DNA of 64,000 bases from Loktanella sp. IMCC34160 (GTDB lineage Bacteria > Pseudomonadota > Alphaproteobacteria > Rhodobacterales > Rhodobacteraceae), in assembly GCF_004145845.1 (NCBI RefSeq), contig NZ_SELP01000003.1, forward strand, positions 496,001-560,000. The letters are read 5' to 3'. Both the position numbers and the translations under genes were made by a program. Below the pieces are notes generated by a model. It was not told the origin of the DNA. It searched no databases and saw only the letters and a program-made list of their open reading frames with translations. This document shows, piece after piece, positions 38,209 through 48,420 of this stretch (its first letter is position 1; each line of letters starts with the position of its first letter).

Positions 38209-40131
38209 ATGAAACGTCCCGAACCGCACCGCCCCAGAACCAAGGCGCAGGCAAAGGCCCTCCGGGTGGACGCCCGGCCGTGGCTGTTCGGCGCGGGGGC
38301 GCTGCTTGGTCTGGCGATGATCGCCGGTCAGGCATTTGCCGCTGGGCACGAGGAGGTCACGGTCAGCCACGGCTACACCAACTTTGGCGAACTGAAGTAT
38401 CCCGCTGACTTCGCACATCTGGACTATGTCAATCCGGACGCACCGAAGGGCGGCGAGATCAGCATCTGGGCGCAGGGCACGTTCGACAGCTTCAACAACT
38501 TCGCCCGCGAAGGCGTGGCCGCAACCATGGCCACGATTGCGCAGGAATCGATCATGATCGGCACCGCGGACGATCCCTATGGCGTCTACTGCTACCTGTG
38601 CGAGACAATTGAATATCCCGAAAGCCGCGACTGGGTGATCTTCAACCTGCGTCAGGACGTGACCTTCTCGGATGGCCGCCCGATGACGGCGGCGGACGTG
38701 GAATTCACCTTTAACCTGTTCATGGAGCAGGGCATCGCGGAATACCGCAATGTCGTGTCCGGTTTCGTGTCCGAGGTCGAGGTTCTGGGCGACTACAAGA
38801 TCAAGTTCACCTTTACCGAAGAGGCGCCGCGCCGCGATGTGATCAGCTTTGCCGGGGGCACGTCGGTCTTCTCCAAATCCTGGTTCGAGGAGCAGGGCGT
38901 CCGGCTGGACGAGGCGGCCGATGCGCCGTTCCTCGGCACCGGGGCCTATATGCTGGACAGCGTGGATATCGGGCGGCAACTCGTCTACGGTCGCAACCCC
39001 AATTTCTGGGGCGCGGATCATCCGATGAACGTCGGTCAGAACAATTTCGACACGATCAGGGTCGAGTATTTCGCCGACGGCTCTGCCGCCTTCGAGGCCT
39101 TCAAGGTCGGTGAATATACCTTCCGCAATGAAAACTCCTCGCTGCAATGGGCGACGGGCTATGACTTCCAGGCGCTTGAAAATGGCTGGGTGCAAAAGGT
39201 CGAATTGCCCGATGGCAACATCGGAACAGCACAATCCTGGGTGTTCAACCTTGACCGGGAAGTCTGGCAAGACCCCGATGTGCGCGCGGCGGTCGCCCTG
39301 ATGTTCAACTTTGAATGGTCGAACGAGGCGCTGTTCTACGGCCTTTACGAACGCGTGAATTCATTCTGGGAAAACAGCGATCTTGAGGCGACGGGCACCC
39401 CGTCCGATGCAGAAATTGCCCTGCTGCAGCCGTTGGTGGACGAGGGCCTTTTGCCCGCCGAGATCCTGACGGCAGAGGCTGTCATGGCCCCGACCTCGGG
39501 CACCCGGTCGCTGGACCGGGGCAATCTGCGGGCAGCGTCGGAGCTGCTGGATGCAGCAGGTTGGGTCGCCGGGGACGATGGGATGCGGTCGCGGGATGGC
39601 GTGCCGCTGAAACTGGTCGTCCTGAACTACAGCCCGGCTTTCGACCGGATCATCAACCCCTATATCGAAAACCTGCGGGCGTTGGGCATTGATGCGTCGA
39701 TGGACCGTGTCGACGTTCCGCAATACATCGAACGTCGCCGGAGCGGGGATTTCGACCTTGTCAGTCACAGCTTCAGCATGGGCTTTGAACCGGGTGTGGG
39801 CCTGCGCCAGTGGTATGGCTCCGAAACCGCAGACGACAGCAGCCGCAACCTGATGCGCCTGCGCAACCCGGCGGTGGATCGCCTGCTGACGACTGTGATC
39901 GACTCCCAAACCCTCGATGACCTGACAACCGCGACCCATGCGCTGGACCGCGTGCTGCGCAGCGAAGGGTTCTGGGTCCCACAGTGGTTCAAGGATGTTC
40001 ACACCGTCGCCTATTACGACATGTACCGGCACCCGGAAAACCTGCCGCCATTTGCGCTGGGCGAGATGTCCTTCTGGTGGTACGACGCCGAGGCCGCCGA
40101 ACGGCTCCGGTCCGAAGGCGCCTTCCAGTAA
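38209..40131 (+). CDS. yejA: Peptide/microcin-type ABC transporter substrate-binding protein
   Basis: A 640-residue periplasmic solute-binding protein of the SBP_bac_5 class. A signal peptide with an unusually long basic n-region (about 27 residues) ends at AGQAFAAGHE. The mature chain begins with YTNFGELKYPADFAHLDYVNPDAPKGG, the YejA signature. Length fits YejA (about 600). GGAGAG precedes ATG 38209. It heads yejABEF; the E. coli system imports microcin C and other oligopeptides. Confidence 0.9.
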   Translation: MKRPEPHRPRTKAQAKALRVDARPWLFGAGALLGLAMIAGQAFAAGHEEVTVSHGYTNFGELKYPADFAHLDYVNPDAPKGGEISIWAQGTFDSFNNFAREGVAATMATIAQESIMIGTADDPYGVYCYLCETIEYPESRDWVIFNLRQDVTFSDGRPMTAADVEFTFNLFMEQGIAEYRNVVSGFVSEVEVLGDYKIKFTFTEEAPRRDVISFAGGTSVFSKSWFEEQGVRLDEAADAPFLGTGAYMLDSVDIGRQLVYGRNPNFWGADHPMNVGQNNFDTIRVEYFADGSAAFEAFKVGEYTFRNENSSLQWATGYDFQALENGWVQKVELPDGNIGTAQSWVFNLDREVWQDPDVRAAVALMFNFEWSNEALFYGLYERVNSFWENSDLEATGTPSDAEIALLQPLVDEGLLPAEILTAEAVMAPTSGTRSLDRGNLRAASELLDAAGWVAGDDGMRSRDGVPLKLVVLNYSPAFDRIINPYIENLRALGIDASMDRVDVPQYIERRRSGDFDLVSHSFSMGFEPGVGLRQWYGSETADDSSRNLMRLRNPAVDRLLTTVIDSQTLDDLTTATHALDRVLRSEGFWVPQWFKDVHTVAYYDMYRHPENLPPFALGEMSFWWYDAEAAERLRSEGAFQ

Positions 40132-40152
40132 GAACGAAAGGACGGGTTCGCC

Positions 40153-41307
40153 TTGGGCGCCTACATCCTGCGCAGACTGCTGCTTGTGATCCCCACGCTG
40201 TTGGGGATCATGATCATCAACTTCACCCTGACCCAATTCGTGCCGGGCGGCCCGATCGAACAGATCATCGCCCGCATGGAAGGGTCCGGGGACGCCTTTG
40301 AAACCATCTCCGGCAGCTCGGCCGAAATTGCCGAAACCGACACGGATTCAAGCTATGCCGGGGCCCGTGGCCTGCCCGAGGATTTCATCAAGGAACTGGA
40401 GGCGGAATTCGGTTTCGACAAACCGCCGCTGGAGCGGTTCCTGCTGATGATGTGGAACTATATCCGCTTCGATTTCGGCGAAAGCTACTTCCGCAATATC
40501 AGCGTCGTGGACCTTGTTCTTGAAAAGATGCCGGTGTCGATCACGCTGGGCCTGTGGTCCACGCTGATTGCCTACCTTGTGTCGATCCCTCTTGGGATCA
40601 GGAAGGCGGTGCGCGACGGGTCGTCCTTTGACACATGGACCAGCGCGGCAATCATCGTGGGCTACGCGATCCCCGGCTTCCTGTTTGCGATCCTGCTGAT
40701 CGTGCTGTTCGCCGGGGGAAATTGTTACCGCTTTGGCTTTGGCGTGTCGGACTTCTTCCGGCAATACCTGCCGTGGCTTTACGACTGGAACCCGACCTGC
40801 CGCCAGACCTTTCCGCTGCGCGGGCTGACCAGCGCGAACTGGGAAGACCTCAGCGCTTGGGGCAAGGTGAAGGATTACCTTTGGCACATCACCCTGCCGG
40901 TGCTGGCCTCGACCATTTCGGCCTTTGCGACACTTACGCTTCTGACCAAGAACAGCTTTCTGGACGAGATCAAGAAGCACTACGTCATGACCGCGCGGGC
41001 CAAGGGGCTGAACGAACGGCGGGTGCTGTATGGCCATGTGTTCCGCAACGCCATGCTGATCGTCATCTCGGGCTTTCCGGCACTGTTCATCGGGGTGTTC
41101 TTCGGCGGGTCGCTGATTATCGAAACCCTGTTCAGCCTTGACGGGCTGGGCCGTCTTGGGTTCGAGGCGGCGGTTGCGCGGGATTATCCGGTGGTGTTCG
41201 GGACACTGTTCGCCTTTTCGCTGATGGGTCTGGTCGTGGGGATACTTACCGATATCACCTATATCTTCATCGATCCCCGGATCGATTTCGAAAGCAGGGA
41301 GGGCTGA
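40153..41307 (+). CDS. yejB: Peptide ABC transporter permease YejB
   Basis: A 384-residue inner-membrane permease. The first helix is [21 protein letters not shown], as in DppB-type subunits, then a periplasmic loop precedes a five-helix BPD_transp_1 core, with the coupling EAA-like loop near residue 280 ([21 protein letters not shown]). The insertion [19 protein letters not shown] near 195 is characteristic of YejB. The start is TTG 40153 with AAAGGACGGG upstream. Confidence 0.92.
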   Translation: MGAYILRRLLLVIPTLLGIMIINFTLTQFVPGGPIEQIIARMEGSGDAFETISGSSAEIAETDTDSSYAGARGLPEDFIKELEAEFGFDKPPLERFLLMMWNYIRFDFGESYFRNISVVDLVLEKMPVSITLGLWSTLIAYLVSIPLGIRKAVRDGSSFDTWTSAAIIVGYAIPGFLFAILLIVLFAGGNCYRFGFGVSDFFRQYLPWLYDWNPTCRQTFPLRGLTSANWEDLSAWGKVKDYLWHITLPVLASTISAFATLTLLTKNSFLDEIKKHYVMTARAKGLNERRVLYGHVFRNAMLIVISGFPALFIGVFFGGSLIIETLFSLDGLGRLGFEAAVARDYPVVFGTLFAFSLMGLVVGILTDITYIFIDPRIDFESREG

Positions 41308-41311
41308 CCGG

Positions 41312-42418
41312 ATGCGCCTGTCCCCGCTTAATCAGCGCCGCTGGCGCAATTTCCGCAAGAACCGGCGGGCCTATTGGTCGCTGTTCATCTTTTCGTTCCT
41401 GTTCGTCCTCAGCCTCTTTGCCGAGTTCCTCGCCAACGACAAACCGATCCTCGTCAGCTACCGGGGCGAGATGCGGATGCCGATCTTCAGCTTCTATTCC
41501 GAACGGGATTTCGGCGGCGATTTCGCGACCGAGGCAACCTATCGTTATCCAGAGGTCGAATGCCTGATCGTCACCGGCGGGCTGGAAGAATGTTTCGACG
41601 ACCCCGAGGCGCTGGTCAAAGCCGCCGCTGCGGGGACGGTCGAGATCGAAGGGTTCGAGCGGGGTTGGGTGCTGTGGCCGCCGATCCGATATTCCTACGA
41701 CACGATCGTCGATATCCCCGGCGTCGCACCCTCTCCGCCGTCGGACACCAATTGGCTTGGCACCGACGATACGAAACGGGACGTGGTCGCGCGCGTTATC
41801 TACGGGTTCCGCCTGTCGGTGCTGTTTGCGCTGATCGTGGTCACCCTGTCGTCCATCGTAGGGATCATCGCGGGGGCGGTGCAGGGGTTCTTTGGTGGCT
41901 GGACCGACCTGTTGTTCCAGCGGTTCATCGAAATCTGGACTGGGGTTCCGTCCCTCTATGTCATCATCATCCTCTTCGCGATCCTTGGGCGAAGTTTCTG
42001 GCTTCTGGTCTTTGTGACCGTGATCTTCGGCTGGCCGGCCCTGACCGGCGTGGTCCGGGCCGAATTCCTGCGAGCGCGGAATTTCGAATATGTGCGGGCG
42101 GCGCGGGCGCTGGGGGTCGGCAACTGGACGATCATGTTCCGGCACGTCTTGCCCAACGCCATGGTGGCGACCGTAACAATGCTGCCCTTCCTTGTGACCG
42201 GGGCCATCGGCACGCTCGCCAGTCTTGATTTTCTTGGCTACGGGCTGCCGTCCTCGTCACCCAGTCTTGGGGAACTGACACGGCAGGCGAAGCAGAACCT
42301 TCAGGCCCCATGGCTCGGGTTCACGGCCTTCTTCACCTTCGCGATCCTGCTGTCGCTTCTGGTGTTCATCTTCGAAGGCGTCCGCGATGCCTTTGACCCG
42401 CGAAAGACCTTCAAATGA
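41312..42418 (+). CDS. yejE: Peptide ABC transporter permease YejE
   Basis: A 368-residue inner-membrane permease, the second translocation subunit. An N-terminal RRWRNFRKNRRAYWSL segment precedes helix 1, a large periplasmic insertion covers about residues 45-145, and the five-helix core has the EAA loop near residue 262 (RARNFEYVRAARALGVGNW). The start ATG 41312 lies 4 nt after yejB with GGAGGG upstream; the stop overlaps yejF (ATGA). Confidence 0.92.
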   Translation: MRLSPLNQRRWRNFRKNRRAYWSLFIFSFLFVLSLFAEFLANDKPILVSYRGEMRMPIFSFYSERDFGGDFATEATYRYPEVECLIVTGGLEECFDDPEALVKAAAAGTVEIEGFERGWVLWPPIRYSYDTIVDIPGVAPSPPSDTNWLGTDDTKRDVVARVIYGFRLSVLFALIVVTLSSIVGIIAGAVQGFFGGWTDLLFQRFIEIWTGVPSLYVIIILFAILGRSFWLLVFVTVIFGWPALTGVVRAEFLRARNFEYVRAARALGVGNWTIMFRHVLPNAMVATVTMLPFLVTGAIGTLASLDFLGYGLPSSSPSLGELTRQAKQNLQAPWLGFTAFFTFAILLSLLVFIFEGVRDAFDPRKTFK

Positions 42419-44010
42419 GCGCGGTTCTGAACGTGTCCAACCTGAACGTGACCTTCCGGCAGGACGGGCAGGTGACCCATGCTGTGCGGGATGTGTCCTT
42501 TACCGTGGGCAAGGGCGAAACTGTGGCGCTGGTGGGGGAAAGCGGGTCCGGGAAATCCGTCACCGCCCTGTCCACCGTGCAGCTTTTGGGCGACAGCGCC
42601 GAAGTGTCGGGATCGGTGACCTATGCGGGCACCCAGATGATCGGCGCGTCGGATGCCGACCTGCGCCGGGTCCGGGGCAATGACATCAGTTTCATATTTC
42701 AGGAACCGATGACCTCGCTCAACCCGCTGCACACAATCGAAAAGCAGCTGCGCGAAAGCATCGAACTGCATCAGGGCCTGCGCGGCCCGGCGGTGCGCGA
42801 CCGGATCATTGATCTGCTGAATCAGGTCGGCATCCGTGAACCGGAAAAGCGACTGACATCTTACCCGCATCAATTGTCCGGCGGGCAGCGGCAGCGGGTG
42901 ATGATCGCCATGGCGCTGGCGAACCAGCCCGAGCTGCTGATCGCCGATGAACCGACCACGGCGCTGGACGTCACCATTCAGGCGCAGATTCTTGAACTTC
43001 TGGCAGACCTGAAGGCCAAGGCGGGGATGAGCCTTCTGTTCATCACCCACGACCTGACCATCGTCCGCAAGATCGCCGACCGCGTCTGCGTGATGAAGGA
43101 CGGGCAGATTGTCGAACAGGGACCAACGGCCGAGATTTTCGCGAACCCGCAGCACCCCTATACCCAGATGCTGCTGGCCGCCGAAAGCGCGGGCGAACCC
43201 GCCCCGGTGCCCGACGGGGCTGAGGTTGTGGCCGAAACGGAAAACCTGAAGATCTGGTTCCCGATCCACCGGGGCCTGCTGAAACGCACGGCGGGCTATA
43301 TCAAGGCGGTGAACGCGGCCAGCCTGTCGGTTCGGGCGGGCGAAACGGTGGGGATCGTGGGCGAAAGCGGGTCGGGCAAGACGACGCTGGCGCTGGCCAT
43401 CATGCGGCTGATCCGGTCCGAAGGGCGGATCGCCTTTCTTGGCCAATCGCTGGAGGGGCGGAACCAGAAACAGATGCGCCCCCTGCGCCGTGACATGCAG
43501 ATTGTGTTCCAGGACCCGTTCGGAAGCCTGTCGCCGCGCATGACCGTGTCCGAAATCATCGCCGAGGGGTTGGGCATCCACGGGGTCGACAGAACGCGCA
43601 GCCACGACGATCTGGTGGTCGAGGTGATGCGCGAGGTCGGGCTTGATCCAGAGCTGCGCGACCGCTACCCGCACGAGTTTTCCGGCGGGCAGCGCCAGCG
43701 GATCGCCATTGCCCGCGCGATGATCCTGCGGCCCCGCCTCCTGGTTCTGGATGAACCGACCAGCGCGCTGGACATGACCGTGCAAGTGCAGATCGTGGAA
43801 CTGCTGCGCGAATTGCAGCGCAAGCACCGGCTGGCCTATCTGTTCATCAGCCACGACCTCAAGGTGGTCCGGGCCCTGTCCCACAAGGTCATGGTCATGC
43901 GGGCGGGCGATGTGGTGGAAGCCGGTCCGGTCCAGCAGGTCTTCGACAACCCGCAGTCGGACTACACCAAGGCGCTGATGGCCGCGGCCTTCGAGGGCCG
44001 CGTCGCCTGA
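42415..44010 (+). CDS. yejF: Peptide ABC transporter ATP-binding protein YejF (double ATPase)
   Basis: A 531-residue protein with two tandem ABC ATPase domains, like DppD and DppF fused. Domain 1 has Walker [10 protein letters not shown] near residue 39, signature LSGGQRQR near 156 and Walker [13 protein letters not shown] near 176. Domain 2 repeats these with GESGSGKTT near 315, FSGGQRQR near 423 and [12 protein letters not shown] near 445. Both sets of catalytic residues look intact. It completes yejABEF. Confidence 0.94.
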   Translation: MSAVLNVSNLNVTFRQDGQVTHAVRDVSFTVGKGETVALVGESGSGKSVTALSTVQLLGDSAEVSGSVTYAGTQMIGASDADLRRVRGNDISFIFQEPMTSLNPLHTIEKQLRESIELHQGLRGPAVRDRIIDLLNQVGIREPEKRLTSYPHQLSGGQRQRVMIAMALANQPELLIADEPTTALDVTIQAQILELLADLKAKAGMSLLFITHDLTIVRKIADRVCVMKDGQIVEQGPTAEIFANPQHPYTQMLLAAESAGEPAPVPDGAEVVAETENLKIWFPIHRGLLKRTAGYIKAVNAASLSVRAGETVGIVGESGSGKTTLALAIMRLIRSEGRIAFLGQSLEGRNQKQMRPLRRDMQIVFQDPFGSLSPRMTVSEIIAEGLGIHGVDRTRSHDDLVVEVMREVGLDPELRDRYPHEFSGGQRQRIAIARAMILRPRLLVLDEPTSALDMTVQVQIVELLRELQRKHRLAYLFISHDLKVVRALSHKVMVMRAGDVVEAGPVQQVFDNPQSDYTKALMAAAFEGRVA

Positions 44011-44013
44011 ACC

Positions 44014-45468
44014 TTAGTCGGTGCCAATCATGAAACAGGTCATCCCGCGCGCCTGCAGCCTGCGACAGGCCAGATCGGCGGTTTCCCGGGTCAGCCCCAT
44101 GAAATTAGCGTCGAACCCGCCCGACCGCTGAACCACGCGGCGCAGCGATCCGTCCAGCGTCGCCATCTCGTTCAAGGCAACCCGCAGCAAGATCCGTTCC
44201 GCCTCGTAGCGAGAGTTGTAGCGGCCAACGTTGATCCCCCAGTGACGCCCGCCGGATGTCGACACGCGGGTCACAACTTCGGGCTGGGGCGGAACCTCTG
44301 GCGCGGCGACCTGGCTGGCGGCCATGACAACCTCGGGCCGGGCGCGGGGGGTCACACCCACCTCGGTCGGGGCAAGGTCGGTTGGGGGCGGGGCCGCGGC
44401 GGCGGTCTGCACCACCTCTGCCAGCGCCTCGGCGATCACGTCCGCATCGGCGACCAGAAGTTCCGGCGGCGGGGCGGCGGGCTCGGGGGCGGGGCGGGCA
44501 ACGGGGCGCAACGACGCGGTCACCTGCCCGGTCACGCGGATCGTCTTGCCCGCAACCCCCTGTTCGCCGTCGTTCGACCCGACCACGACTTCGGCAGTCG
44601 GGTTGCCCATCGGCCCCATAGTGGGCGCACGAAACCGCGCGTTCGCCGGGGCGCGGGCAAATCCCATGTCCAGAAGTTCGGCCACCCGCGCATTCCGGGC
44701 GGCAGTGGACGACCCGCCGAACATGGTCGCGATAATCCGCACGTTCCGGCGTTCGGCCGAGGCGACAAGGTTGAACCCGGCGGCGTTGGTATAGCCGGTC
44801 TTGATCCCGTCCGCCCCGTCATAGGCGTCAAGGAACCGGCGGTTGGTGTTGTTCACCGTGGCCATCCCCGCATCCGCCGACCGGCGCGAGAAGATGTTGT
44901 AATACTGCGGGTAGTCATAGATCACATGCCGCCCAAGGATCGTCATGTCGCGGGCCGTGGACAGGTGCCCGTTTTCCGTCAGGCCGTTCGCATTGCGGAA
45001 CGTCGTGCGGGTCATGCCCATCGCCTCGGCGGTGCGGTTCATCCGGCGGGCAAAGGCGGCTTCGGACCCTTCGATGGCAATCCCGATGGCCGTGGCCGCG
45101 TCATTGGCCGATTTCACCGCGGCCGCGCGGATCAGATAGCGCAGGCGGATCTGCTGTCCCGCCCGCAGGCCGAGCTTTGACGGCGGTTCGGCGGCGGCGG
45201 CGGCGGTCACGGTCACAAGGGTATCAAGACTGATCTCGCCCCGTTCCACCGCCTGAAAGGCGATGTACAGGGTCATCATCTTGGTCAGAGAGGCGGGATG
45301 CAGGCGGGTGTCGGCGTTTCGGGAATGCAGAACCTCGCCCGTGCGCGCATCCATGACCAGCGCGGCATAGGGCGCCGCCGCCACGGAAAACGGGGTAACG
45401 ACCGCAAGGAATACCCATACGATAAGGAATAGCCCTGCCCGGGCTGCCTGTCCCAAACGACTTGCCAC
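44014..45468 (-). CDS. D-alanyl-D-alanine carboxypeptidase with C-terminal SPOR domain
   Basis: A 484-residue class C penicillin-binding protein (DacA/PBP5-like) trimming the terminal D-Ala from peptidoglycan stems. A signal peptide (VWVFLAVVTPFSVAAA, ending near residue 32) precedes the catalytic triad motifs SLTK near 60, SAN near 120 and KTGYT near 222. After a proline/alanine-rich linker (about 320-410) comes a SPOR-like domain (about 410-484, starting RHWGINVGRYNSRYEAE), which could target denuded septal glycan. The start is GTG 45468 with AAGAGG 7 nt upstream. It is convergent with yejF. Confidence 0.88.
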   Translation of the reverse strand: MASRLGQAARAGLFLIVWVFLAVVTPFSVAAAPYAALVMDARTGEVLHSRNADTRLHPASLTKMMTLYIAFQAVERGEISLDTLVTVTAAAAAEPPSKLGLRAGQQIRLRYLIRAAAVKSANDAATAIGIAIEGSEAAFARRMNRTAEAMGMTRTTFRNANGLTENGHLSTARDMTILGRHVIYDYPQYYNIFSRRSADAGMATVNNTNRRFLDAYDGADGIKTGYTNAAGFNLVASAERRNVRIIATMFGGSSTAARNARVAELLDMGFARAPANARFRAPTMGPMGNPTAEVVVGSNDGEQGVAGKTIRVTGQVTASLRPVARPAPEPAAPPPELLVADADVIAEALAEVVQTAAAAPPPTDLAPTEVGVTPRARPEVVMAASQVAAPEVPPQPEVVTRVSTSGGRHWGINVGRYNSRYEAERILLRVALNEMATLDGSLRRVVQRSGGFDANFMGLTRETADLACRRLQARGMTCFMIGTD

Positions 45469-45887
45469 GTCGCTGCCTCTTTTCTGCCTCAGGGCCCGCT
45501 TCTTTGGCGGCGCCTTTTGATTTGCGACTAGCCTAGCAGAAAGACAGCGATGAGAAAACCGCCTATTTTCAATGGGTTTTTGTCTGTTGGTAGAGGGGTC
45601 CATCTATATCTTGGGGGTGACGGAAGGTGACCTTCAAGATGCTGATCAGCCGATGGTCCATCCTTCCAGAGACGCTGACCTGGTTGTCATCGAACGTATC
45701 ACACACCGCACTTGGCGACGTAGGGCTGATAGGATCCGCCATTGGCAATTTCCGCTGACCTATTTCGATGGTGAGTGGATAAGATAGAACAAGAAATGCT
45801 AACGTACTCGAGCGGCTCGGACGGCTGGTCAGTGGCGGTCGGCGATTTCTTGATCACCAGATTGGTCCGTCTGGCTGGGTAGGATGC
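45469..45887. other. Intergenic region at the left edge of a lower-GC islet
   Basis: This 419-bp gap contains the dacA promoter region on the left and then AT-richer sequence from about 45540. An open frame at 45572-45787 exists but lacks a ribosome binding site and starts inside the dacA leader. A second short reading (39 codons from ATG 45640) also lacks support. No repeat, tRNA or terminator was found. Confidence 0.5.
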
Positions 45888-46283
45888 ATGAAGCGAATTA
45901 TTCGAAATTACCGACTTTTCAGAGTTGATCGACTGTCACGGCAGGGCAGACACGTGCAAGCGAAGAAGGCAGCAATCTCGCTTCTTCGAAGTCAGAGCCA
46001 GTCCATAGTTTATAATATGCTTCTCGCCGATGTGCTGTTGGCGTCCCAAGAGGTTGACGCAGCGCGGAAGCAATATGAGCTCGTTGGTCGCATGTTGGAC
46101 AGGTCGAAAAATCTTGCCGGAGAGAACAAGCGCTACCTTCAAGCATATAAAAACTATCGGTTGGTTGAAATTAGTTTCTACCTGGCGGATCAGGATTTCA
46201 ATAAAGGGAAAGAGATTGCAGGATTAATTCATGAAATAGATGCGGACAGACAGTACAAGCGGCTATTCTCGCTGCCGGGCTAG
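45888..46283 (+). CDS. Hypothetical helical (TPR-like) protein in lower-GC islet
   Basis: A 131-residue basic protein. Successive amphipathic helices (RHVQAKKAAISLLRS, NMLLADVLLASQEVDAARKQYELVG, RYLQAYKNYRLVEISFYLADQDFNKGKE) give a tetratricopeptide-like pattern, suggesting a small protein-interaction module. It has no signal peptide. AGGA sits close before ATG 45888. Codon usage is AT-richer than the flanking genes, so recent acquisition is likely. No family assigned. Confidence 0.6.
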   Translation: MKRIIRNYRLFRVDRLSRQGRHVQAKKAAISLLRSQSQSIVYNMLLADVLLASQEVDAARKQYELVGRMLDRSKNLAGENKRYLQAYKNYRLVEISFYLADQDFNKGKEIAGLIHEIDADRQYKRLFSLPG

Positions 46284-46473
46284 GATGTGAGCTGAAGCTA
46301 TCGAGTTACCGGAGCTATCTGAGGGAAGATGGTAGACCTTGACCGACTTTTTTACTAAGGACTTTGGCCTTTCGAGCCTGACGTTGGCCGGCGAAACCGG
46401 AGCCGGATGTGCCTATCAGTCGATCTAGGTGTTTGGCTCCGGAATATGGTGGTTCGGGGGAACGGAGCAGTTC

Positions 46474-46842
46474 ATGGGTTTGTTTAGGATGGGCACTGGA
46501 CGTCGATTTCTCAAATCATGCGTCCTGATCGTTCTTGTTTCAGGATGCCGCGCGCCCGTAGAAGGCGGAGAGCAGAATAACTCTGACTTGGAGTCGAAGC
46601 TCGTCGAGTTGATTGAACAAGAGTCGCTCCGTGACGGGAGTTTTCTTTCCGGTCGCGAATTGCAGCTTGCTCGTGGCACCGAGTTAGGGCTTTGCAGTGG
46701 ATACACAAGAATTGTCGTGTTCGAGCAGGTTGGTGAGCAATTGGGCCAGCTTAGTATCTATTTTGATCAAGTGGATACTAGCCCGCGTATACTCTTGTAT
46801 GAAACCGGACCCGGTGGATGCCCGATAGAGCTCCTCGACTAG
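46474..46842 (+). CDS. Hypothetical lipoprotein in lower-GC islet
   Basis: A 122-residue putative lipoprotein. After a basic n-region (GTGRRFLKS) a hydrophobic core ends in the lipobox VSGC at about residue 26. The mature part is acidic, with [19 protein letters not shown] and two further cysteines ([16 protein letters not shown]) that could form a disulfide. GGAG lies 7 nt before ATG 46474. Base composition is below that of the core genes. No family recognised. Confidence 0.6.
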   Translation: MGLFRMGTGRRFLKSCVLIVLVSGCRAPVEGGEQNNSDLESKLVELIEQESLRDGSFLSGRELQLARGTELGLCSGYTRIVVFEQVGEQLGQLSIYFDQVDTSPRILLYETGPGGCPIELLD

Positions 46843-47044
46843 CATGTCGCCCGGTCGTTTTTGGAAGTCGAGGCTGAAGGCCTCGGGTCCTCGCCTAATT
46901 CCCTCGACACCGGACAACCGCCGTCACGGGGCGCGGGGACGGTCGGTTCCGCTTAACCCCGTCGTCCGAGGGGGGTTCCCATGTCCCGTCACTGGCCTAT
47001 ATAAGTCCAGCCGGACTGGCATGACCACTGACCCGAAGGGCTCC

Positions 47045-47386
47045 ATGGCTTCAACGATCTACATGATGGCGGACAAGGACGATGACGACCAGACCGGCGT
47101 CGGCGTTGCGCTGGAAACGCGCCCGAAGACAAAGCGCCCGCCGATGTACAAGGTTCTGATCCTGAACGACGACTATACGCCGATGGAATTCGTCGTGCAT
47201 GTGCTGGAGCGGTTCTTTGGCATGTCGCACGCGCAGGCGGTGGAACTGATGCTGACCGTCCATAAGAAGGGCGTCGCGGTTGTGGGCGTCTTCTCGCACG
47301 AGATTGCCGAAACAAAAGTGGCGCAGGTGATGGATTTCGCGCATCGCCACCAACATCCCCTGCAATGCACGATGGAGAAGGAATAG
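47045..47386 (+). CDS. clpS: ATP-dependent Clp protease adaptor ClpS
   Basis: A 113-residue adaptor delivering N-degron substrates to ClpAP. After an acidic flexible N-terminus ([11 protein letters not shown]) the core has [28 protein letters not shown], including the N-terminal-residue binding Asn-Asp pair, then [15 protein letters not shown] and [10 protein letters not shown]. Start candidates are ATG 47021, 47045 and 47063; 47045 is preferred for GAAGGG upstream. The clpA gene is not adjacent. Confidence 0.93.
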   Translation: MASTIYMMADKDDDDQTGVGVALETRPKTKRPPMYKVLILNDDYTPMEFVVHVLERFFGMSHAQAVELMLTVHKKGVAVVGVFSHEIAETKVAQVMDFAHRHQHPLQCTMEKE

Positions 47387-47410
47387 GCCCCGCGCCGTTC
47401 CGCAAGACAG

Positions 47411-48382
47411 ATGTCCCAGACCCGACTTGCCACCGCCCTTGACGAGGGGCTTTTGTCCCTGCCCGAAGGGGGGATCGCCCTGCTGCGCCCTGCCGCCGAT
47501 TGGGATGCCGAGGGGCTGACCCCCGCCGATCTGACCGTCGTGCACGGGTTTCGCCCGGATATGGATGCCTGGGCCGCGCGGGGGGCCACTGTCACCCGCG
47601 ACATGCCCGAATGCGATCTGGCGATCGTGGTTGTGCCCCGGTCGAAATCCCTTGCCCGGGCGCAGGTCGCGCAGGCGGCGAGCAGCGCCGCGCGCGTTCT
47701 CGTGGATGGGCAAAAGACCGACGGGGTCGACAGCCTGTTCAAGGAATGCCGCAAGCGGCTGGGCGATCTGCCAAGCGTGACCAAGGGCCATGGCCGCCTG
47801 TTCTGGTTTGACCGGACCGATGCTTTCGCCGATTGGGCCGCCCCGCCCCCGGCGCTGGGCGATCACGGGTTTCATACCACCGCCGGGGTGTTTTCCGATG
47901 GCGCGGTGGACAAGGGATCCGCCCTTCTGGCCGAGGCGCTGACCGCCAAGCTGCCCGCCCGGATGGCGGATTTCGGGGCTGGCTGGGGATATCTGTCGCA
48001 AGCGGTCCTGACGCGCGACGGGGTAACCAGCCTTGACCTGATCGAGGCCGAGGCGCTGTCGCTGGACTGCGCGCGCCTGAACGTCACCGACCCGCGGGCC
48101 GGTTTCCTGTGGGCCGATGCAACCCGCCACAAGCCGAAAGAGCCCTATGGCGGCATTGTCATGAACCCACCCTTTCACACCGGTCGCGCGGGCGACCCGG
48201 CACTGGGCCGGGCGTTCATCGCGGCGGCGGCGGCGGCACTGTCCCCCAATGGCCAGCTGTGGATGGTGGCGAACCGCCACCTGCCCTATGAAACCGCCCT
48301 GCGGGAACGGTTTCGCACGGTTGACGAGATCGGCGGCGACCGCAGTTTCAAGCTGTTTCACGCGACTCGCCCTTTGCGCTGA
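47411..48382 (+). CDS. Class I SAM-dependent methyltransferase (RsmC-like)
   Basis: A 323-residue methyltransferase resembling RsmC/RsmD-like 16S rRNA guanine-N2 methyltransferases. The N-terminal half is a degenerate methyltransferase-like domain; the C-terminal half has the SAM-binding DFGAGWGYLSQ near residue 183 and the catalytic NPPFH near 252. RsmC methylates G1207 of 16S rRNA. The ribosome binding site before ATG 47411 is weak, 24 nt after clpS, so the pair may be cotranscribed. Confidence 0.8.
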   Translation: MSQTRLATALDEGLLSLPEGGIALLRPAADWDAEGLTPADLTVVHGFRPDMDAWAARGATVTRDMPECDLAIVVVPRSKSLARAQVAQAASSAARVLVDGQKTDGVDSLFKECRKRLGDLPSVTKGHGRLFWFDRTDAFADWAAPPPALGDHGFHTTAGVFSDGAVDKGSALLAEALTAKLPARMADFGAGWGYLSQAVLTRDGVTSLDLIEAEALSLDCARLNVTDPRAGFLWADATRHKPKEPYGGIVMNPPFHTGRAGDPALGRAFIAAAAAALSPNGQLWMVANRHLPYETALRERFRTVDEIGGDRSFKLFHATRPLR

Positions 48383-48420
48383 AACCGCCTAGGGTCCACC
48401 GGGTCAGAAGGAGGCTGCCC

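Noticed and set aside
45572-45787. 71-codon plus-strand open frame beside dacA
   Set aside because: No ribosome binding site, start lies in the dacA leader, and the product has no recognisable pattern.
46339-46428. 29-codon reading LTDFFTKDFGLSS onward in the lower-GC islet
   Set aside because: Looks like a possible gene remnant, but it lacks a clear start context and is too short to support.
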